From NCBI RefSeq assembly GCF_001458115.1, contig NZ_CZRP01000009.1:228113-292112 (forward strand): a DNA stretch of 64,000 bases, read 5' to 3'. A model generated the notes under the pieces. The model saw only the letters and a list, made by a program, of their open reading frames with translations, did no database searches and was not told the origin of the DNA. The number at the start of each line of letters is the position of its first letter. Position 1 is the first letter of the stretch. This stretch comes from Gracilibacillus massiliensis. GTDB lineage: Bacteria; Bacillota; Bacilli; Bacillales; Amphibacillaceae. Positions 54,161-63,565 of the stretch are shown here, piece by piece. The position numbers were made by a program, and so were the translations under genes.

Positions 54161-54498
54161 TATATTTTCCTCCTTTTTACGTAAATTCCTGAAAGGATTT
54201 TACTATTTTTTGAGTTGTAAGTCAATTTTTTATATTGATGAGCTGTTTTTTTAACTAAAAAACACCCAATAATATCAAAGTTGGATTTGTGTCCCTAACA
54301 TTAATCTTTTTCTCTCCCCAAATCCCTCTCAACCTTGTCAAGCTTGGTTTCTCATCTTTTTATCAAAACAAAAAAGAACCGAGAAGCTGTACAAGTTGTA
54401 CGTTCCCGATTCTGATAATCACCATCATAAAGTTCATACATAAATGGTTTGCCTCTACCTCTTATTTGTAAAACTTACTTTCATTTTGTAAAAAGAGT
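54089..54498. repeat. Right copy of ~410-bp direct repeat
   Basis: Matches 21577-21985 in the same orientation. Covers the first 24 codons of the complete LacI-type regulator and ~340 bp upstream, including the hairpin around 54375-54405. Confidence 0.85.
54176..54185. promoter_or_regulatory. TTTACGTAAA operator in the regulator's own leader
   Basis: Abuts the ribosome site (AAAGGAGG) of the LacI-type gene, suggesting autorepression. The same site is kept in the left repeat at 21664-21673. Confidence 0.6.
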
Positions 54499-54946
54499 GT
54501 CCCCCAACATTAATCTCTTTCCCTCTCCAAATCCCCCTCAATCCCATACCACACCTAACTCCAACCCGCTTTTACAAATAATGGTGCGTAATTAATGTTT
54601 TTCCGTAAAACAGCCGATTTTGACCCGAAACACGTCTTGCAAATTTTGTCGAACGGTAACTTTGTTTTTCCGTAATAGAGAAAAGGCTGAATGGAGATAG
54701 AAAAAAGAACAGAAGATAAAGGATACCCTTAACTTCTGCTCTAAACCTTTATATATCAAGTTTTATTCGATACTGAACCACTTCAATTTCACTTCATCTT
54801 TCTCTCAAATCATCTCCAAATGTCTTTCTCAAATGCTCTTTCCTTTCCCATTTAGGGAAAAACATTAATACTTACGGAAAGAGATTAAGACTTATGGAAA
54901 AACATTAAGTGTGGGTGACAAAGAGTTACAGGGAGACAGTTCTCAT
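54499..54946. other. Gene-free region between the regulator and glmS, rich in degenerate repeats
   Basis: No open frame with a ribosome site. The stretch GTGTCCC-AACATTAATC-TCTCC-AAATCCC-CTCAA occurs twice (about 54290-54342 and 54490-54543). ATTAATGTTTTTCC (54591-54604) is inverted at 54856-54869, and further CATTAA/ACGGAAA variants follow to ~54910. It reads like eroded intergenic repeat units. Confidence 0.5.
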
Positions 54947-56749
54947 TTATTCTACTGTCACACTTTTCGCAAGATTACGTGGTTTATCCACATCACAATC
55001 GCGGTGAAGTGCTGCATAGTAAGAAAGTAACTGCATTGGAATTACACTCACCAATGGTGTCAACAGTTCATGCACTTGTGGCAATACAAAAGAATCACTG
55101 TCTTTTTCCATACCTTTCATACTTACTACACATGTGTTAGCTCCACGTGCTGCAACTTCCTGAACATTTCCACGAATGGAAAGATTGACACTCTCTTGTG
55201 TTGAAATCGCAATAACAGGTGTGCCTTCTTCAATCAAAGCAATAGTTCCATGCTTTAATTCACCGCCGGCAAAACCTTCTGCTTGTATATATGAAATTTC
55301 TTTTAATTTCAACGCCGCTTCTTGGACAACATGATAATCCATACCACGTCCGATAAAGAAGGCATTTCGCGTTGTTTCGAACATTGCTTTCGAAATACGT
55401 TCGAATTCCTCTTTTTGATCTGTTAGAGTTTCCATTGCACTTGCTACAATACCTAGCTCTTGTAATGGATCAAATGATAAATCAATGCCATTTGCTCTAG
55501 CACTATCTACAGCTAGAATAGCTAAAACAGCGATTTGAGCTGTATATGCCTTTGTTGAGGCTACAGCTATTTCTGGCCCTGCATGTAAATGCAAGGTATA
55601 ATCTGATTCACGAGAAAGGGTTGAACCAGGCACATTAGTAATCGTTAATGCCGGGTGCCCTAAAGCTTTTGTCTGGACTAATACGGAACGGCTATCTGCT
55701 GTTTCACCACTTTGTGAGATGAACACAAATAATGGCTTATCAGATAAGAGTGGCATATTATAAGAGAACTCACTCGCAATATGCACCTCTACTGGAATAT
55801 CGGCTAACTTTTCAATAAATTGTTTCCCGACTAAACCAGCGTGATAGCTTGTTCCTGCTGCAATAATATAAATACGATCCGCTTTTTTCATCGCTTTACG
55901 TATATCTTTATCCACTTTAATTGTATCGTTTTTATCTTGATATTCTTGAATTATTTTACGAATAACAAAAGGTTGCTCGTCTATTTCTTTTAACATAAAG
56001 TGTGGATAGGTTCCTTTCTCCGTATCAGCTGCATCAATTTCCGCTATATAGGATTCACGCTCAACTACCGTCCCATCCAGCTTTTGGATCTGCACGCTAT
56101 CACGTTGTACCAACACCACTTCTTTATCTTCAATTTCAACATAACGATTCGTCTCTTTTAACGTTGCCATCGCATCACTTGCCACTAAATTATAACCGTC
56201 ACCTAAACCAACAAGTAATGGGCTTTTGTTTTTCGCAACATAAATAAGCTCTGGATTTTGATTATCAATTAAAGCAATCGCGTATGATCCTTTTAAGATA
56301 GAAAGAGCCTTACGGAAACCAGCTAACACATCATTTGTCTGTGCAACAAATTGTTCAATTAACTGCACGACAATCTCTGTATCTGTTTCACTTTTAAGAG
56401 AAACGCCTGTTAAAAACTGATCACGAATTTCGTAATAATTTTCGATGACACCATTATGAACCAACGTAAAACGGCCAGAATTACTTTGGTGAGGGTGTGC
56501 ATTATCCTCACTTGGTTCCCCATGTGTTGCCCAACGAGTATGACCGATCCCCATTGTTGAGGTCACATCATGATCGACTTTATCTCTCAAAGTCGCAATT
56601 CTGCCTTTTACCTTAAATACATTCATACCGTCGTCGTTTAATAAAGCAACACCTGCTGAATCATAGCCACGATACTCCAATTTTTCTAATCCATTTAATA
56701 AAATTTTCTTCGAATCATTTGCTCCAATATAACCTACAATACCGCACAT
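54947..56749 (-). CDS. glmS: Glutamine-fructose-6-phosphate aminotransferase
   Basis: 600 residues. Residues 1-~215 are the class II glutaminase domain with catalytic Cys2 of MCGIVGYIG and [12 protein letters not shown]. Two SIS domains follow (~285-425 and ~455-590; [46 protein letters not shown]). It ends in [13 protein letters not shown], the isomerase C-tail. It makes glucosamine-6-phosphate for peptidoglycan. Controlled by the glmS ribozyme in its leader and own promoter after the glmM terminator. CTCC/GGAGG ribosome site 6-7 bases before the ATG. Confidence 0.97.
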   Translation of the reverse strand: MCGIVGYIGANDSKKILLNGLEKLEYRGYDSAGVALLNDDGMNVFKVKGRIATLRDKVDHDVTSTMGIGHTRWATHGEPSEDNAHPHQSNSGRFTLVHNGVIENYYEIRDQFLTGVSLKSETDTEIVVQLIEQFVAQTNDVLAGFRKALSILKGSYAIALIDNQNPELIYVAKNKSPLLVGLGDGYNLVASDAMATLKETNRYVEIEDKEVVLVQRDSVQIQKLDGTVVERESYIAEIDAADTEKGTYPHFMLKEIDEQPFVIRKIIQEYQDKNDTIKVDKDIRKAMKKADRIYIIAAGTSYHAGLVGKQFIEKLADIPVEVHIASEFSYNMPLLSDKPLFVFISQSGETADSRSVLVQTKALGHPALTITNVPGSTLSRESDYTLHLHAGPEIAVASTKAYTAQIAVLAILAVDSARANGIDLSFDPLQELGIVASAMETLTDQKEEFERISKAMFETTRNAFFIGRGMDYHVVQEAALKLKEISYIQAEGFAGGELKHGTIALIEEGTPVIAISTQESVNLSIRGNVQEVAARGANTCVVSMKGMEKDSDSFVLPQVHELLTPLVSVIPMQLLSYYAALHRDCDVDKPRNLAKSVTVE

Positions 56750-56773
56750 AGCGTTGTTTCCTCCTTATAATAA

Positions 56774-56831
56774 GGGGCAAACAAACGGCCGATAATTACC
56801 TTACATGTAACAAGGGGCGTTCGTCTGCCCC
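56774..56831 (-). promoter_or_regulatory. Stem-loop between the glmS ribozyme and the glmS ribosome site
   Basis: GGGGCAGACGAACG (56831-56818 on the minus strand) pairs with CGTTTGTTTGCCCC (56787-56774) through 14 pairs with two G-U wobbles. An alternative smaller stem is GGGGC with the internal GCCCC. It lies just before the ribosome site and could shape translation or protect the cleaved mRNA. Confidence 0.5.
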
Positions 56832-56852
56832 TTTCTCGTGTTTGATTAGGCA

Positions 56853-57005
56853 TCTTGTCTTTCTTCTTGTACAAAAAGTTGCCTTTTCGCTTTCGAATAA
56901 AGACATGTCGGTTGAGATGTACAACCGGGAGGTATCCGCCGATCAAACTCGATAAACCTCCTCCTCGTCAGCTATGATTGTTTCGAACGTCATAGCCCTG
57001 GCGCT
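56853..57005 (-). ncRNA. glmS ribozyme (glucosamine-6-phosphate-activated)
   Basis: The minus strand has the hallmark core: AGCGCCAGGGCTATGACG at the cleavage site, GACGAGGAGGAGGTTTATCG, then TCGGCGGATACCTCCCGG, the P2.1/P2.2/P3.1 pseudoknot strands. A peripheral P4-like helix (TGTCTTT with AAAGACA) closes near 56853. Self-cleavage is expected between A57005 and G57004, giving a 5'-OH mRNA that RNase J degrades, so glmS expression falls when glucosamine-6-phosphate is high. Confidence 0.95.
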
Positions 57006-57072
57006 TTACAGTAATATACTTCGATACTCCTTTCTCTATTTGAGTGGGTCATTTTCTGAAATGACTCTTTTC

Positions 57073-57101
57073 ATTTTACTTGAAAAGCTTATTTTAATCA
57101 A
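57073..57101 (-). promoter_or_regulatory. Likely glmS promoter
   Basis: TTGATT (57101-57096) and TAAAAT (57078-57073) with a 17-base spacer, ~70 bases upstream of the ribozyme cleavage site. Confidence 0.5.
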
Positions 57102-57155
57102 CAAATAATGTAAAATGACTTACTATAATACTATGCAATTGTCATATATAAGTGA

Positions 57156-57192
57156 AAAGAAGAAGCTGTGGATATCCCACAGCTTCTTCTTT
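57156..57192 (-). terminator. Terminator of the cdaA-cdaR-glmM operon
   Basis: A 16-bp stem (57156-57171 with 57177-57192), 5-base loop, followed by TTTT on the minus strand. It overlaps the glmM stop codon. Confidence 0.85.
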
Positions 57193-58546
57193 AACCTTGT
57201 TCTTCCATTCCCATTACTTGCTGAATCACTTCTACTACTTCATTCACATAACGATTGCAATCTTCTAATGTTGGTGCTTCTACCATGACTCTCACTAATG
57301 ACTCTGTACCCGATGGTCGCACTAATACACGACCTTGAGAGCCCATTTCCGCTTCTACTTTATCAATTGCATCCAAAACTGTCTTATTCATCATTACTTC
57401 ATTTTTCTTAATAACATGAACGTTTTTTAATACTTGTGGAAACTTCTCCATTTCACTCGCTAATTCGGATAGTGGTTTTCCTGTTTCTTTCATTACATTC
57501 ACTAGTTGCAATGCTGATAACATACCATCACCAGTTGTATTATAGTCTAAAAAGATGATATGACCTGATTGTTCACCACCGAGGTTATATCCGCCTTTGC
57601 GCATTTCCTCCATCACATAACGATCGCCTACTGCTGTTTTATTACTTTGCATTTCATTGGCTTCTAAGGCCTTGTAGAAACCGATATTACTCATTACCGT
57701 TGAAACGACACTGGAATGACGAAGTATCCCTTTTGAGTTCCAGTATTTTCCGATGATGAACATGATTTGATCACCATCAACAATGTTTCCTTTTTCATCA
57801 ACTGCAATTAACCGGTCTCCATCCCCGTCAAATGCTAACCCAATATCTGCACTCTTGTCCACAACAAGTGCCTGCAGTTTTTCGGGATGCGTCGAACCTA
57901 CTCCATCATTAATGTTCAAACCGTTTGGTGACGAACCGATCGTTGAAATATCTGCTTCTAAATCTGCAAAAAGATGTGAGGCAAGTCCTGAAGTCGCTCC
58001 GTGTGCACAATCTAAAGCGATATGTAAACCATCAAACTCATTATCAATCGTCTCTTTTAAGAAATGGATGTATTTTTGACCACCTTCGAGATAGTCGTTG
58101 ACCTGTCCTACATGTTCTCCTACAGGTCTTGGTAAATCATCAGTTTCCTTGTCTAACAAAGCTTCAATCTCTTCTTCTTGTTGATCCGATAATTTAAAAC
58201 CATCCGAACCAAAGAATTTTATACCGTTATCTTCTACAGGATTATGTGAAGCTGAAATCATAACGCCTGCTTGTGCTTTCATTACTTTTGCTAAATAAGC
58301 TACTCCTGGAGTAGATATAACACCTAGTCTCATTACTTCTGCACCAATTGATAAAAGACCTGCTACTAAAGCACCTTCAAGCATTGTTCCTGAAATTCGT
58401 GTGTCACGACCAATAAGAATTTTCGGCTTTTCAGATTCTTTTGTTAGTACATAACCACCAAATCGTCCCAGTTTAAACGCTAATTCTGGTGTTAAATCTT
58501 TATTGGCGATGCCTCGGACACCGTCAGTTCCAAAATATTTTCCCAT
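57191..58546 (-). CDS. glmM: Phosphoglucosamine mutase
   Basis: 451 residues. Phosphoserine loop [16 protein letters not shown] near residue 100, metal loop DGDGDR, sugar loop GGEQSGHI, and phosphate-binding [12 protein letters not shown] at the C-terminus, all canonical. Converts glucosamine-6-phosphate to glucosamine-1-phosphate for UDP-GlcNAc. Third gene of the conserved cdaA-cdaR-glmM unit, in which GlmM also restrains CdaA activity. Confidence 0.96.
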   Translation of the reverse strand: MGKYFGTDGVRGIANKDLTPELAFKLGRFGGYVLTKESEKPKILIGRDTRISGTMLEGALVAGLLSIGAEVMRLGVISTPGVAYLAKVMKAQAGVMISASHNPVEDNGIKFFGSDGFKLSDQQEEEIEALLDKETDDLPRPVGEHVGQVNDYLEGGQKYIHFLKETIDNEFDGLHIALDCAHGATSGLASHLFADLEADISTIGSSPNGLNINDGVGSTHPEKLQALVVDKSADIGLAFDGDGDRLIAVDEKGNIVDGDQIMFIIGKYWNSKGILRHSSVVSTVMSNIGFYKALEANEMQSNKTAVGDRYVMEEMRKGGYNLGGEQSGHIIFLDYNTTGDGMLSALQLVNVMKETGKPLSELASEMEKFPQVLKNVHVIKKNEVMMNKTVLDAIDKVEAEMGSQGRVLVRPSGTESLVRVMVEAPTLEDCNRYVNEVVEVIQQVMGMEEQG

Positions 58547-58599
58547 TTTCTAATTCTCTCCTTTTACGATACTTATCCAATCATTCTGCCATGTATGTA

Positions 58600-59859
58600 C
58601 TATTCTTCTTGTTCGATGTTTACTGTTACTTGTTCGTACTCCAATTCAATTTCAACATCCTCTTCCAATTCTTGAGGTCTTTCTAGCTCGACTGGAACTT
58701 GATGTTCACCAGCGGCGAGATCTCCAATATCAATGGATAATTGAAGATCTTCTGCTGTAAGATTTGTTATATCAGAAGGATAGCCTCGCACTGTTAGATT
58801 CATACTTTCTGTACTAGGCTCCACAAAGGATACTGAAAATTCCTCTGATCCTCCTACAACGTTGATTGCCACATCCTCTAATACCTCTTCTTCTATAGAC
58901 TCGATATCTACATTAATCGTTACAGTATCTGTCCCTATCTTTCTTATATCGGAGGAAACGTCTAACTCTACTTCCATTGTTCCACTTTCCGTAATTTCAC
59001 TTAAGTCAATTGGTTTTGTTGTAATTTGGTCTAACTGCGCTAAATAATCTTCCGATGCAAAAACCTGTACTTCCTCTGTTTCCGGCTCCAATCCATTCAA
59101 ACGTAAACCTTCAGGTAATTCATTCGTAGTTTCAACCGATACTGGTACTTGTTTGTTTGGATTGGCCATATCGACTGTCACTTCTACAGTAGGAGGGTCA
59201 ATTCTCACATTCAACTCATTTCCTTCGTTATCATATACCTTGATAGGTACGTTCTCAACCGTCTGTGTTTCATTAAAGCCTTCCACATCGACAAAGCCTT
59301 TTATGATCGCAATATTATCTACTATGCTTTTTGAACTTGTCACCGTAATTGTTTCTGGATCAGCAATAACATTTGCCACTTCAAAACCTGCTTCTACCTT
59401 ATCACGGTTGACAACATCTATAGTAACATCAAATTCTTGACTTGCTCTTTCTTCAATTGATACTTCCACTTCCTGTGGTTCAATATAGACATTAAGCCGA
59501 TCTGTAATCCCTGAGTATTCAAGCGGCACAGTATGTGTACCCGGCTCTAATCCTTCTAAATTTACAAATACATCAAAATTTCGCTGTAATTCCGTTGAAG
59601 TAACGATACTTACGGATCCTTGTAGTGTAACTTTGACTGTTTCTGGCACACCACTTACAACATATTTTTCTTCATCTATTTGTGTTTGAACCGGCACATC
59701 CTCAAGAGGTTGTGTTTTATTAGTGATGCCAAAAGGATTTTCAAAACCATCATCATCCTCACCAACATTCTCATCAAATGCAACAACAACAAAAAGTAAT
59801 ACGGATAATAATAAAGCGACAACTCTAATTACCCATGGCTTTTCTAACCATTTATTCAT
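58600..59859 (-). CDS. cdaR: YbbR-domain regulator of CdaA
   Basis: 419 residues. One N-terminal membrane segment (WVIRVVALLLSVLLFVVVAF) and an extracytoplasmic part of about four YbbR repeats (e.g. PVQTQIDEEKYVVSGVPETVKVTLQG; VPISVETTNELPEGLRL-type blocks), ending in a Glu-rich tail. CdaR binds CdaA and modulates c-di-AMP synthesis. Its start overlaps the cdaA stop by 8 bases. Confidence 0.93.
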   Translation of the reverse strand: MNKWLEKPWVIRVVALLLSVLLFVVVAFDENVGEDDDGFENPFGITNKTQPLEDVPVQTQIDEEKYVVSGVPETVKVTLQGSVSIVTSTELQRNFDVFVNLEGLEPGTHTVPLEYSGITDRLNVYIEPQEVEVSIEERASQEFDVTIDVVNRDKVEAGFEVANVIADPETITVTSSKSIVDNIAIIKGFVDVEGFNETQTVENVPIKVYDNEGNELNVRIDPPTVEVTVDMANPNKQVPVSVETTNELPEGLRLNGLEPETEEVQVFASEDYLAQLDQITTKPIDLSEITESGTMEVELDVSSDIRKIGTDTVTINVDIESIEEEVLEDVAINVVGGSEEFSVSFVEPSTESMNLTVRGYPSDITNLTAEDLQLSIDIGDLAAGEHQVPVELERPQELEEDVEIELEYEQVTVNIEQEE

Positions 59860-60673
59860 TACGCTTACCCCTCCAATTCCATGCCTTTGTCGTAGAGGTT
59901 TTAAACTTGTTTACTAGTTCTGTTTCCAATATTTCTGATAGTTTTTCTGTTGTTAAATTACGGTGTAACTCCCCGTTTTTTGTACAAGAGATGTTCCCTG
60001 TTTCTTCTGAGACAATAATGGTTACAGCATCTGTAACTTCACTAATTCCTAACGCTGCTCTATGACGAGTTCCTAATTCCTTTGAGATAAATGGACTTTC
60101 CGACAAAGGTAAATAACACGCTGCCGCTACTATTTCATCACGATTGATAATAACCGCTCCATCATGTAAAGGTGTATTCGGTATAAATATATTCGTTAAT
60201 AATTGATTTGTTAATTTTCCGTTAATCGGTATACCTGTCGAGATATAATCACCCATTGCCGACTCGCGCTCAATCGTTATTAACGCACCAATTCGACGTT
60301 TTCCCATATATTTACACGATTCCACAATAGAATGAATCGATTGATTTAATTCCTCTTCTTCAGAAGCAGTGTTTCTAGAGAAAAAGCTTCCACGTCCTAA
60401 TTGTTCTAAAGCTCTTCTAAGTTCTGGCTGGAATAAAATAATAATACCTAAAGGTCCCCACATGATAACCTGCCATATGATCATGCGAACCGTACTTAAT
60501 TCAAAGAGAACACTAGCCAAGTATAATGTAATAACTACAAAAATACCTTTCAAAAGTTGAATTGCCTTAGTTCCACGAATAAGCATTAATAATTTATATA
60601 AAACGTACCAAACAATTGTAATATCTACTACGATTTTCAGGAGATCCAGTAAATTCCAGTCACCATTAAGCAT
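59852..60673 (-). CDS. cdaA: Diadenylate cyclase, membrane-bound
   Basis: 273 residues. Three N-terminal membrane helices (~10-85), then the DAC domain with the two active-site blocks DGAVII and RHRAALG (LGTRHRAALGISE). Makes c-di-AMP from two ATP, controlling potassium and osmolyte balance and cell-wall homeostasis. First gene of the cdaA-cdaR-glmM operon, with a TGC-TATAAT extended -10 promoter upstream. Confidence 0.95.
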   Translation of the reverse strand: MLNGDWNLLDLLKIVVDITIVWYVLYKLLMLIRGTKAIQLLKGIFVVITLYLASVLFELSTVRMIIWQVIMWGPLGIIILFQPELRRALEQLGRGSFFSRNTASEEEELNQSIHSIVESCKYMGKRRIGALITIERESAMGDYISTGIPINGKLTNQLLTNIFIPNTPLHDGAVIINRDEIVAAACYLPLSESPFISKELGTRHRAALGISEVTDAVTIIVSEETGNISCTKNGELHRNLTTEKLSEILETELVNKFKTSTTKAWNWRGKRNE

Positions 60674-60733
60674 GCAAACACAACCTTATGTCCATCTAAA
60701 TCCTCTTCCTATCTAGTATTGTAGTTATTAATC

Positions 60734-60742
60734 ATTATAGCA
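60734..60742 (-). promoter_or_regulatory. Extended -10 promoter of the cdaA operon
   Basis: TGCTATAAT on the minus strand (60742-60734), 61 bases before the ATG. No strong -35 box, which the TGn extension would compensate. The rest of 60674-60955 shows no gene. Confidence 0.5.
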
Positions 60743-60955
60743 TATAAAGGGAGACTTTTGATAAGTAGGGGTTTTTAAATTCCCCACTGATCATTAGCGA
60801 AACTTATCGGGAAGCTTAGCGGCTGTAATTCACTACTTACGCTGTATTACTTGAAAGAGAGAATTACACTCGTTAATCGCTTTGATTATGTAAATAAGAT
60901 TTAATAAGAAGTGCTCATTTTCTTAAATTGTTTGTCCATGCCATTATTTATAAGT

Positions 60956-60998
60956 AAAACAGTGACTCTTTTATAAAGCATCGAAGAGTCACTGTTTT
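60956..60998 (-). terminator. Terminator of sigW-rsiW
   Basis: AAAACAGTGACTCTT (60956-60970) pairs with AAGAGTCACTGTTTT (60984-60998), a perfect 15-bp stem ending in TTTT on the minus strand, directly after the rsiW stop. Confidence 0.85.
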
Positions 60999-61001
60999 AC
61001 A

Positions 61002-61619
61002 CTAATCTAAACTAAACACACTTTCTACAAGTTCTTTTAATTTATACCACATCCAATTAAATACTTGGTCTACTTCTTTAATTTCCCCTGCCACTTTTCC
61101 AGCAGAAGCAGAAAGATGATCTCCATTGATTAAGATAACATCTCCTAATACCTCTCCTTCTACTTTCACATTCCCGTTTTTAATTTCTAAATCATTTTCG
61201 ATTACGACCCCTTCTGGAACAATGACGGTATCGTTTTCTACAATTAGATTTTGACCTTTAGGATAACTTAATTGCTGATCTTGACTCCAGGCGGAAAAGA
61301 TGCCCGAAAACATAAAAATAAAAAAGATTGCTGCTGCTGTCAAAAACGGATGATACTTCATCCATCTTTTAGCTGACATCCGTTTTTTTTCTTTTGGTAA
61401 TTGTGCCATTACATTACTTGTAAAGTCAAGAGTTGGCTTCAATTCAATATTTGCAGTAACCAATGCTACGGTTCTTTTTAGTTCTTTAAAATGTTTTTGA
61501 CAAGCTTCACAGGACTGTAAATGGGAGCGTAACGTTTGTTCCTCTTCTTTTGAGATATCACCATCTAAAAATTGATGCATTAATTCAATAACTTCTTTAT
61601 TACATTTCATTTCACTCAC
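61002..61619 (-). CDS. rsiW: Anti-sigma-W factor
   Basis: 205 residues. The N-terminal zinc anti-sigma domain has the H-x3-C-x2-C motif (SHLQSCEACQKHF), one membrane segment at ~88-107 (FLTAAAIFFIFMFSGIFSAW) follows, and the C-terminal ~95 residues lie outside, where PrsW would cut first. It holds SigW inactive until envelope stress triggers its proteolysis. Five bases separate it from sigW. Confidence 0.93.
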   Translation of the reverse strand: MSEMKCNKEVIELMHQFLDGDISKEEEQTLRSHLQSCEACQKHFKELKRTVALVTANIELKPTLDFTSNVMAQLPKEKKRMSAKRWMKYHPFLTAAAIFFIFMFSGIFSAWSQDQQLSYPKGQNLIVENDTVIVPEGVVIENDLEIKNGNVKVEGEVLGDVILINGDHLSASAGKVAGEIKEVDQVFNWMWYKLKELVESVFSLD

Positions 61620-61624
61620 ACCCC

Positions 61625-62191
61625 TTATACATGGCGAAGCCTTTTCCTTAATGCTTCTCTACCTCGGTGGACTCTAGTTTTCACTGTCCCCACGGGTATT
61701 TCCAAAATTTCACTAATTTCTTTCATAGATAGTTCATCGATAAAACGCAGTGCGATGATACTTCGATATTTTTCAGGTAATTGCATAATTTCCTGTTGAA
61801 TATAACTTTGCATCTCTAAACTTTCTACCTCTTCTTCTGGCAAAGCTTGTTCTGCTGGCAATTGTGCGTACATATCCAAACCATCTGCCCCTTTTATTTC
61901 GGCATCAAGATAATAATCAGGCTTCTTTTTTCTGATTCTATCAATAGTTAGATTCGTAGCGATTCGGTATAGCCATGTAGAAAACTTTCGATTCTCGTCA
62001 AAAGATTGAATATTAATATAAGCACGAATAAATGCTTCTTGTGCAATATCTTCTGCTTCATGACGATTTCCTATCATTCGATAACAAATAGCAAATACTT
62101 TATTCTGGTAAAAGGCGACAATATCCTCGAAAGCTGATTGATCGCCTTTTTTCACTGCTTTTATGTTCTTTTTAATTTTCTCCTCAATCAT
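61625..62191 (-). CDS. sigW: ECF sigma factor SigW
   Basis: 188 residues with sigma-2 (KVFAICYRMIGNRHEAEDIAQEAFIRAY; STWLYRIATNLTIDRIRKK) and sigma-4 (LPEKYRSIIALRFIDELSMKEISEILEIPVGTVKTRVHRGREALRK, in parts) regions typical of SigW. Directs the cell-envelope stress regulon. Its own promoter has the SigW boxes, and rsiW is the next gene. Confidence 0.95.
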   Translation of the reverse strand: MIEEKIKKNIKAVKKGDQSAFEDIVAFYQNKVFAICYRMIGNRHEAEDIAQEAFIRAYINIQSFDENRKFSTWLYRIATNLTIDRIRKKKPDYYLDAEIKGADGLDMYAQLPAEQALPEEEVESLEMQSYIQQEIMQLPEKYRSIIALRFIDELSMKEISEILEIPVGTVKTRVHRGREALRKRLRHV

Positions 62192-62225
62192 CTAATAACC
62201 TCCGCTACTTTGCGGTTAATATATT

Positions 62226-62252
62226 TACGTACAACCACTACTAAGGGTTTCA
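62226..62252 (-). promoter_or_regulatory. SigW autoregulatory promoter
   Basis: On the minus strand TGAAAC (62252-62247) and CGTA (62229-62226), 17 bases apart, 34 bases before the sigW ATG. Confidence 0.85.
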
Positions 62253-62624
62253 TTTAATTTAAATTTTTTTATTGATTTTCCATTGCTATTATACCAATAA
62301 TTTAGATATATTTGTTGTTGAATTACATTTTTTTCAGATAATAGTAATACGATTCCATTATTCAAACTATTTCTTCTATATTAAGTAAGTCTGGAAGTGG
62401 TGCTTTTATATTTATTTTCCCATAAATCCCCATAAGAAAAACCGGGAAAGCTCCCGGTCCTTTTAGTAGAAATTTTGAAATGGATAATAGATTTAACACT
62501 CGCTCAGGCGAAAATCCCGTGGAAAGGGAAGTGGACAGTCGTAGCGGTGGATTCATAATTTCAAAATGACTACTTTGATATAACAAATGCCTTGATACCA
62601 CTGATTATATGCTTTCCTATCCCA
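62253..62624. other. Region between sigW and the tRNA operon
   Basis: I see no convincing gene. A hairpin at 62441-62458 (ACCGGGA, 4-base loop, TCCCGGT) ends in TTTTTC on the minus strand and looks like a second terminator. A 79-codon minus-strand frame (62362-62601) spans that hairpin, lacks a ribosome site, and is unlikely to be coding. A small structured RNA next to the rRNA operon is conceivable. Confidence 0.4.
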
Positions 62625-62657
62625 TAAAAAAAAAGCCGTTTCTATTCGAGAAACCGC
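62625..62657 (-). terminator. Terminator of the rRNA-tRNA operon
   Basis: GCCGTTTCT (62635-62643) pairs with AGAAACCGC (62649-62657), one mismatch; on the minus strand eight T residues follow. It closes the tRNA cluster. Confidence 0.85.
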
Positions 62658-62686
62658 TGCTTAGTAATTAATTTTATATAAATGAA

Positions 62687-62762
62687 TGGTGGAGCCTAGC
62701 GGGATCGAACCGCTGACCTCCTGCGTGCAAAGCAGGCGCTCTCCCAGCTGAGCTAAGGCCCC
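62687..62762 (-). tRNA. tRNA-Ala (TGC)
   Basis: 76 bases with CCA encoded. Acceptor GGGGCCT, anticodon loop TTTGCAC with anticodon TGC, T arm GGTTCGATCC. Last gene of the cluster. Confidence 0.95.
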
Positions 62763-62781
62763 TTTACTTATTCATTATAAA

Positions 62782-62857
62782 TGGTGAGCCATGGAGGATT
62801 CGAACCTCCGACCCTCTGATTAAAAGTCAGATGCTCTACCAACTGAGCTAATGGCTC
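62782..62857 (-). tRNA. tRNA-Lys (TTT)
   Basis: 76 bases, CCA encoded. Anticodon loop CTTTTAA, acceptor GAGCCAT, T loop GGTTCGAATCC. Confidence 0.95.
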
Positions 62858-62896
62858 TAAAGAAGTTTACAAATGATGCTTATAATAAAATAAAAA

Positions 62897-62971
62897 TGGC
62901 TGGGCTAGCTGGATTCGAACCAGCGCATGACGGTACCAAAAACCGTTGCCTTACCGCTTGGCTATAGCCCA
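62897..62971 (-). tRNA. tRNA-Gln (TTG)
   Basis: 75 bases, CCA encoded after a G discriminator. Acceptor TGGGCTA, anticodon loop TTTTGGT with anticodon TTG, D arm AGCCAAGCGGTAAGGC. Confidence 0.94.
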
Positions 62972-63026
62972 ACAAAAATAATAAGCGTACATATTTAGTT
63001 TATACACTTCAAATAAAATTATACAA

Positions 63027-63112
63027 TGGTGGAGGGAGTAGGACTCGAACCTACGAACCCGATGGGAGCGGATTTACAGTCCGCCGCGTTTGGCCAACTT
63101 CGCTATCCCTCC
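63027..63112 (-). tRNA. tRNA-Tyr (GTA)
   Basis: 86 bases with a long variable arm, as for tRNA-Tyr in bacteria; anticodon GTA; CCA encoded. Confidence 0.95.
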
Positions 63113-63133
63113 ATGTATTCATATATAATTAAA

Positions 63134-63209
<76 letters not shown>

Positions 63210-63214
63210 TGGAA

Positions 63215-63290
63215 TGGTGGAGGATGCAGGGCTCGAACCTGCGACCCCTTGCTTGTAAGGCAAGTGCTCTCCCAGCTGAGCTAATCCTCC
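63215..63290 (-). tRNA. tRNA-Val (TAC)
   Basis: 76 bases, CCA encoded. Anticodon loop CTTACAA, acceptor GGAGGAT. Five bases separate it from tRNA-Thr. Confidence 0.95.
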
Positions 63291-63394
63291 GCCGCACAGG
63301 ATGTGCAAGTGCATGCGTTGCGACAGGACGTCGCGATCTTAGCATGCCATCCTTAATATAAAGTAGCAATAACTAATGCTTACTGTGGTTATTA
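63291..63394 (-). other. Structured spacer in the tRNA cluster
   Basis: The longest spacer of the cluster. AGGATG (63298-63303) can pair with CATCCT near 63349-63354, GCATGC with GCATGC inside, and GCGAC with GTCGC at the tip. No tRNA fits. Probably a processing-related or inserted hairpin. Confidence 0.45.
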
Positions 63395-63469
63395 TGGTGA
63401 CCCGTACGGGATTCGAACCCGTGTTACCGCCGTGAAAGGGCGGTGTCTTAACCACTTGACCAACGGGCC
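63395..63469 (-). tRNA. tRNA-Glu (TTC)
   Basis: 75 bases, CCA encoded. Anticodon loop CTTTCAC with TTC, D arm GGTCAAGTGGTTAAGACA, acceptor GGCCCGT. Confidence 0.95.
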
Positions 63470-63490
63470 AAAAATTCATAAAAATAGCAG

Positions 63491-63562
<72 letters not shown>

Positions 63563-63565
63563 AAA

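Noticed and set aside
54289..54471. 60-codon frame upstream of the LacI-type gene, with a similar one at 21776-21958
   Set aside because: Both lie within the duplicated non-coding block; similarity follows from DNA duplication and no ribosome site is present.
62362..62601. 79-codon minus-strand open frame near sigW
   Set aside because: It spans a terminator-like hairpin, has no ribosome site and no recognisable protein pattern.
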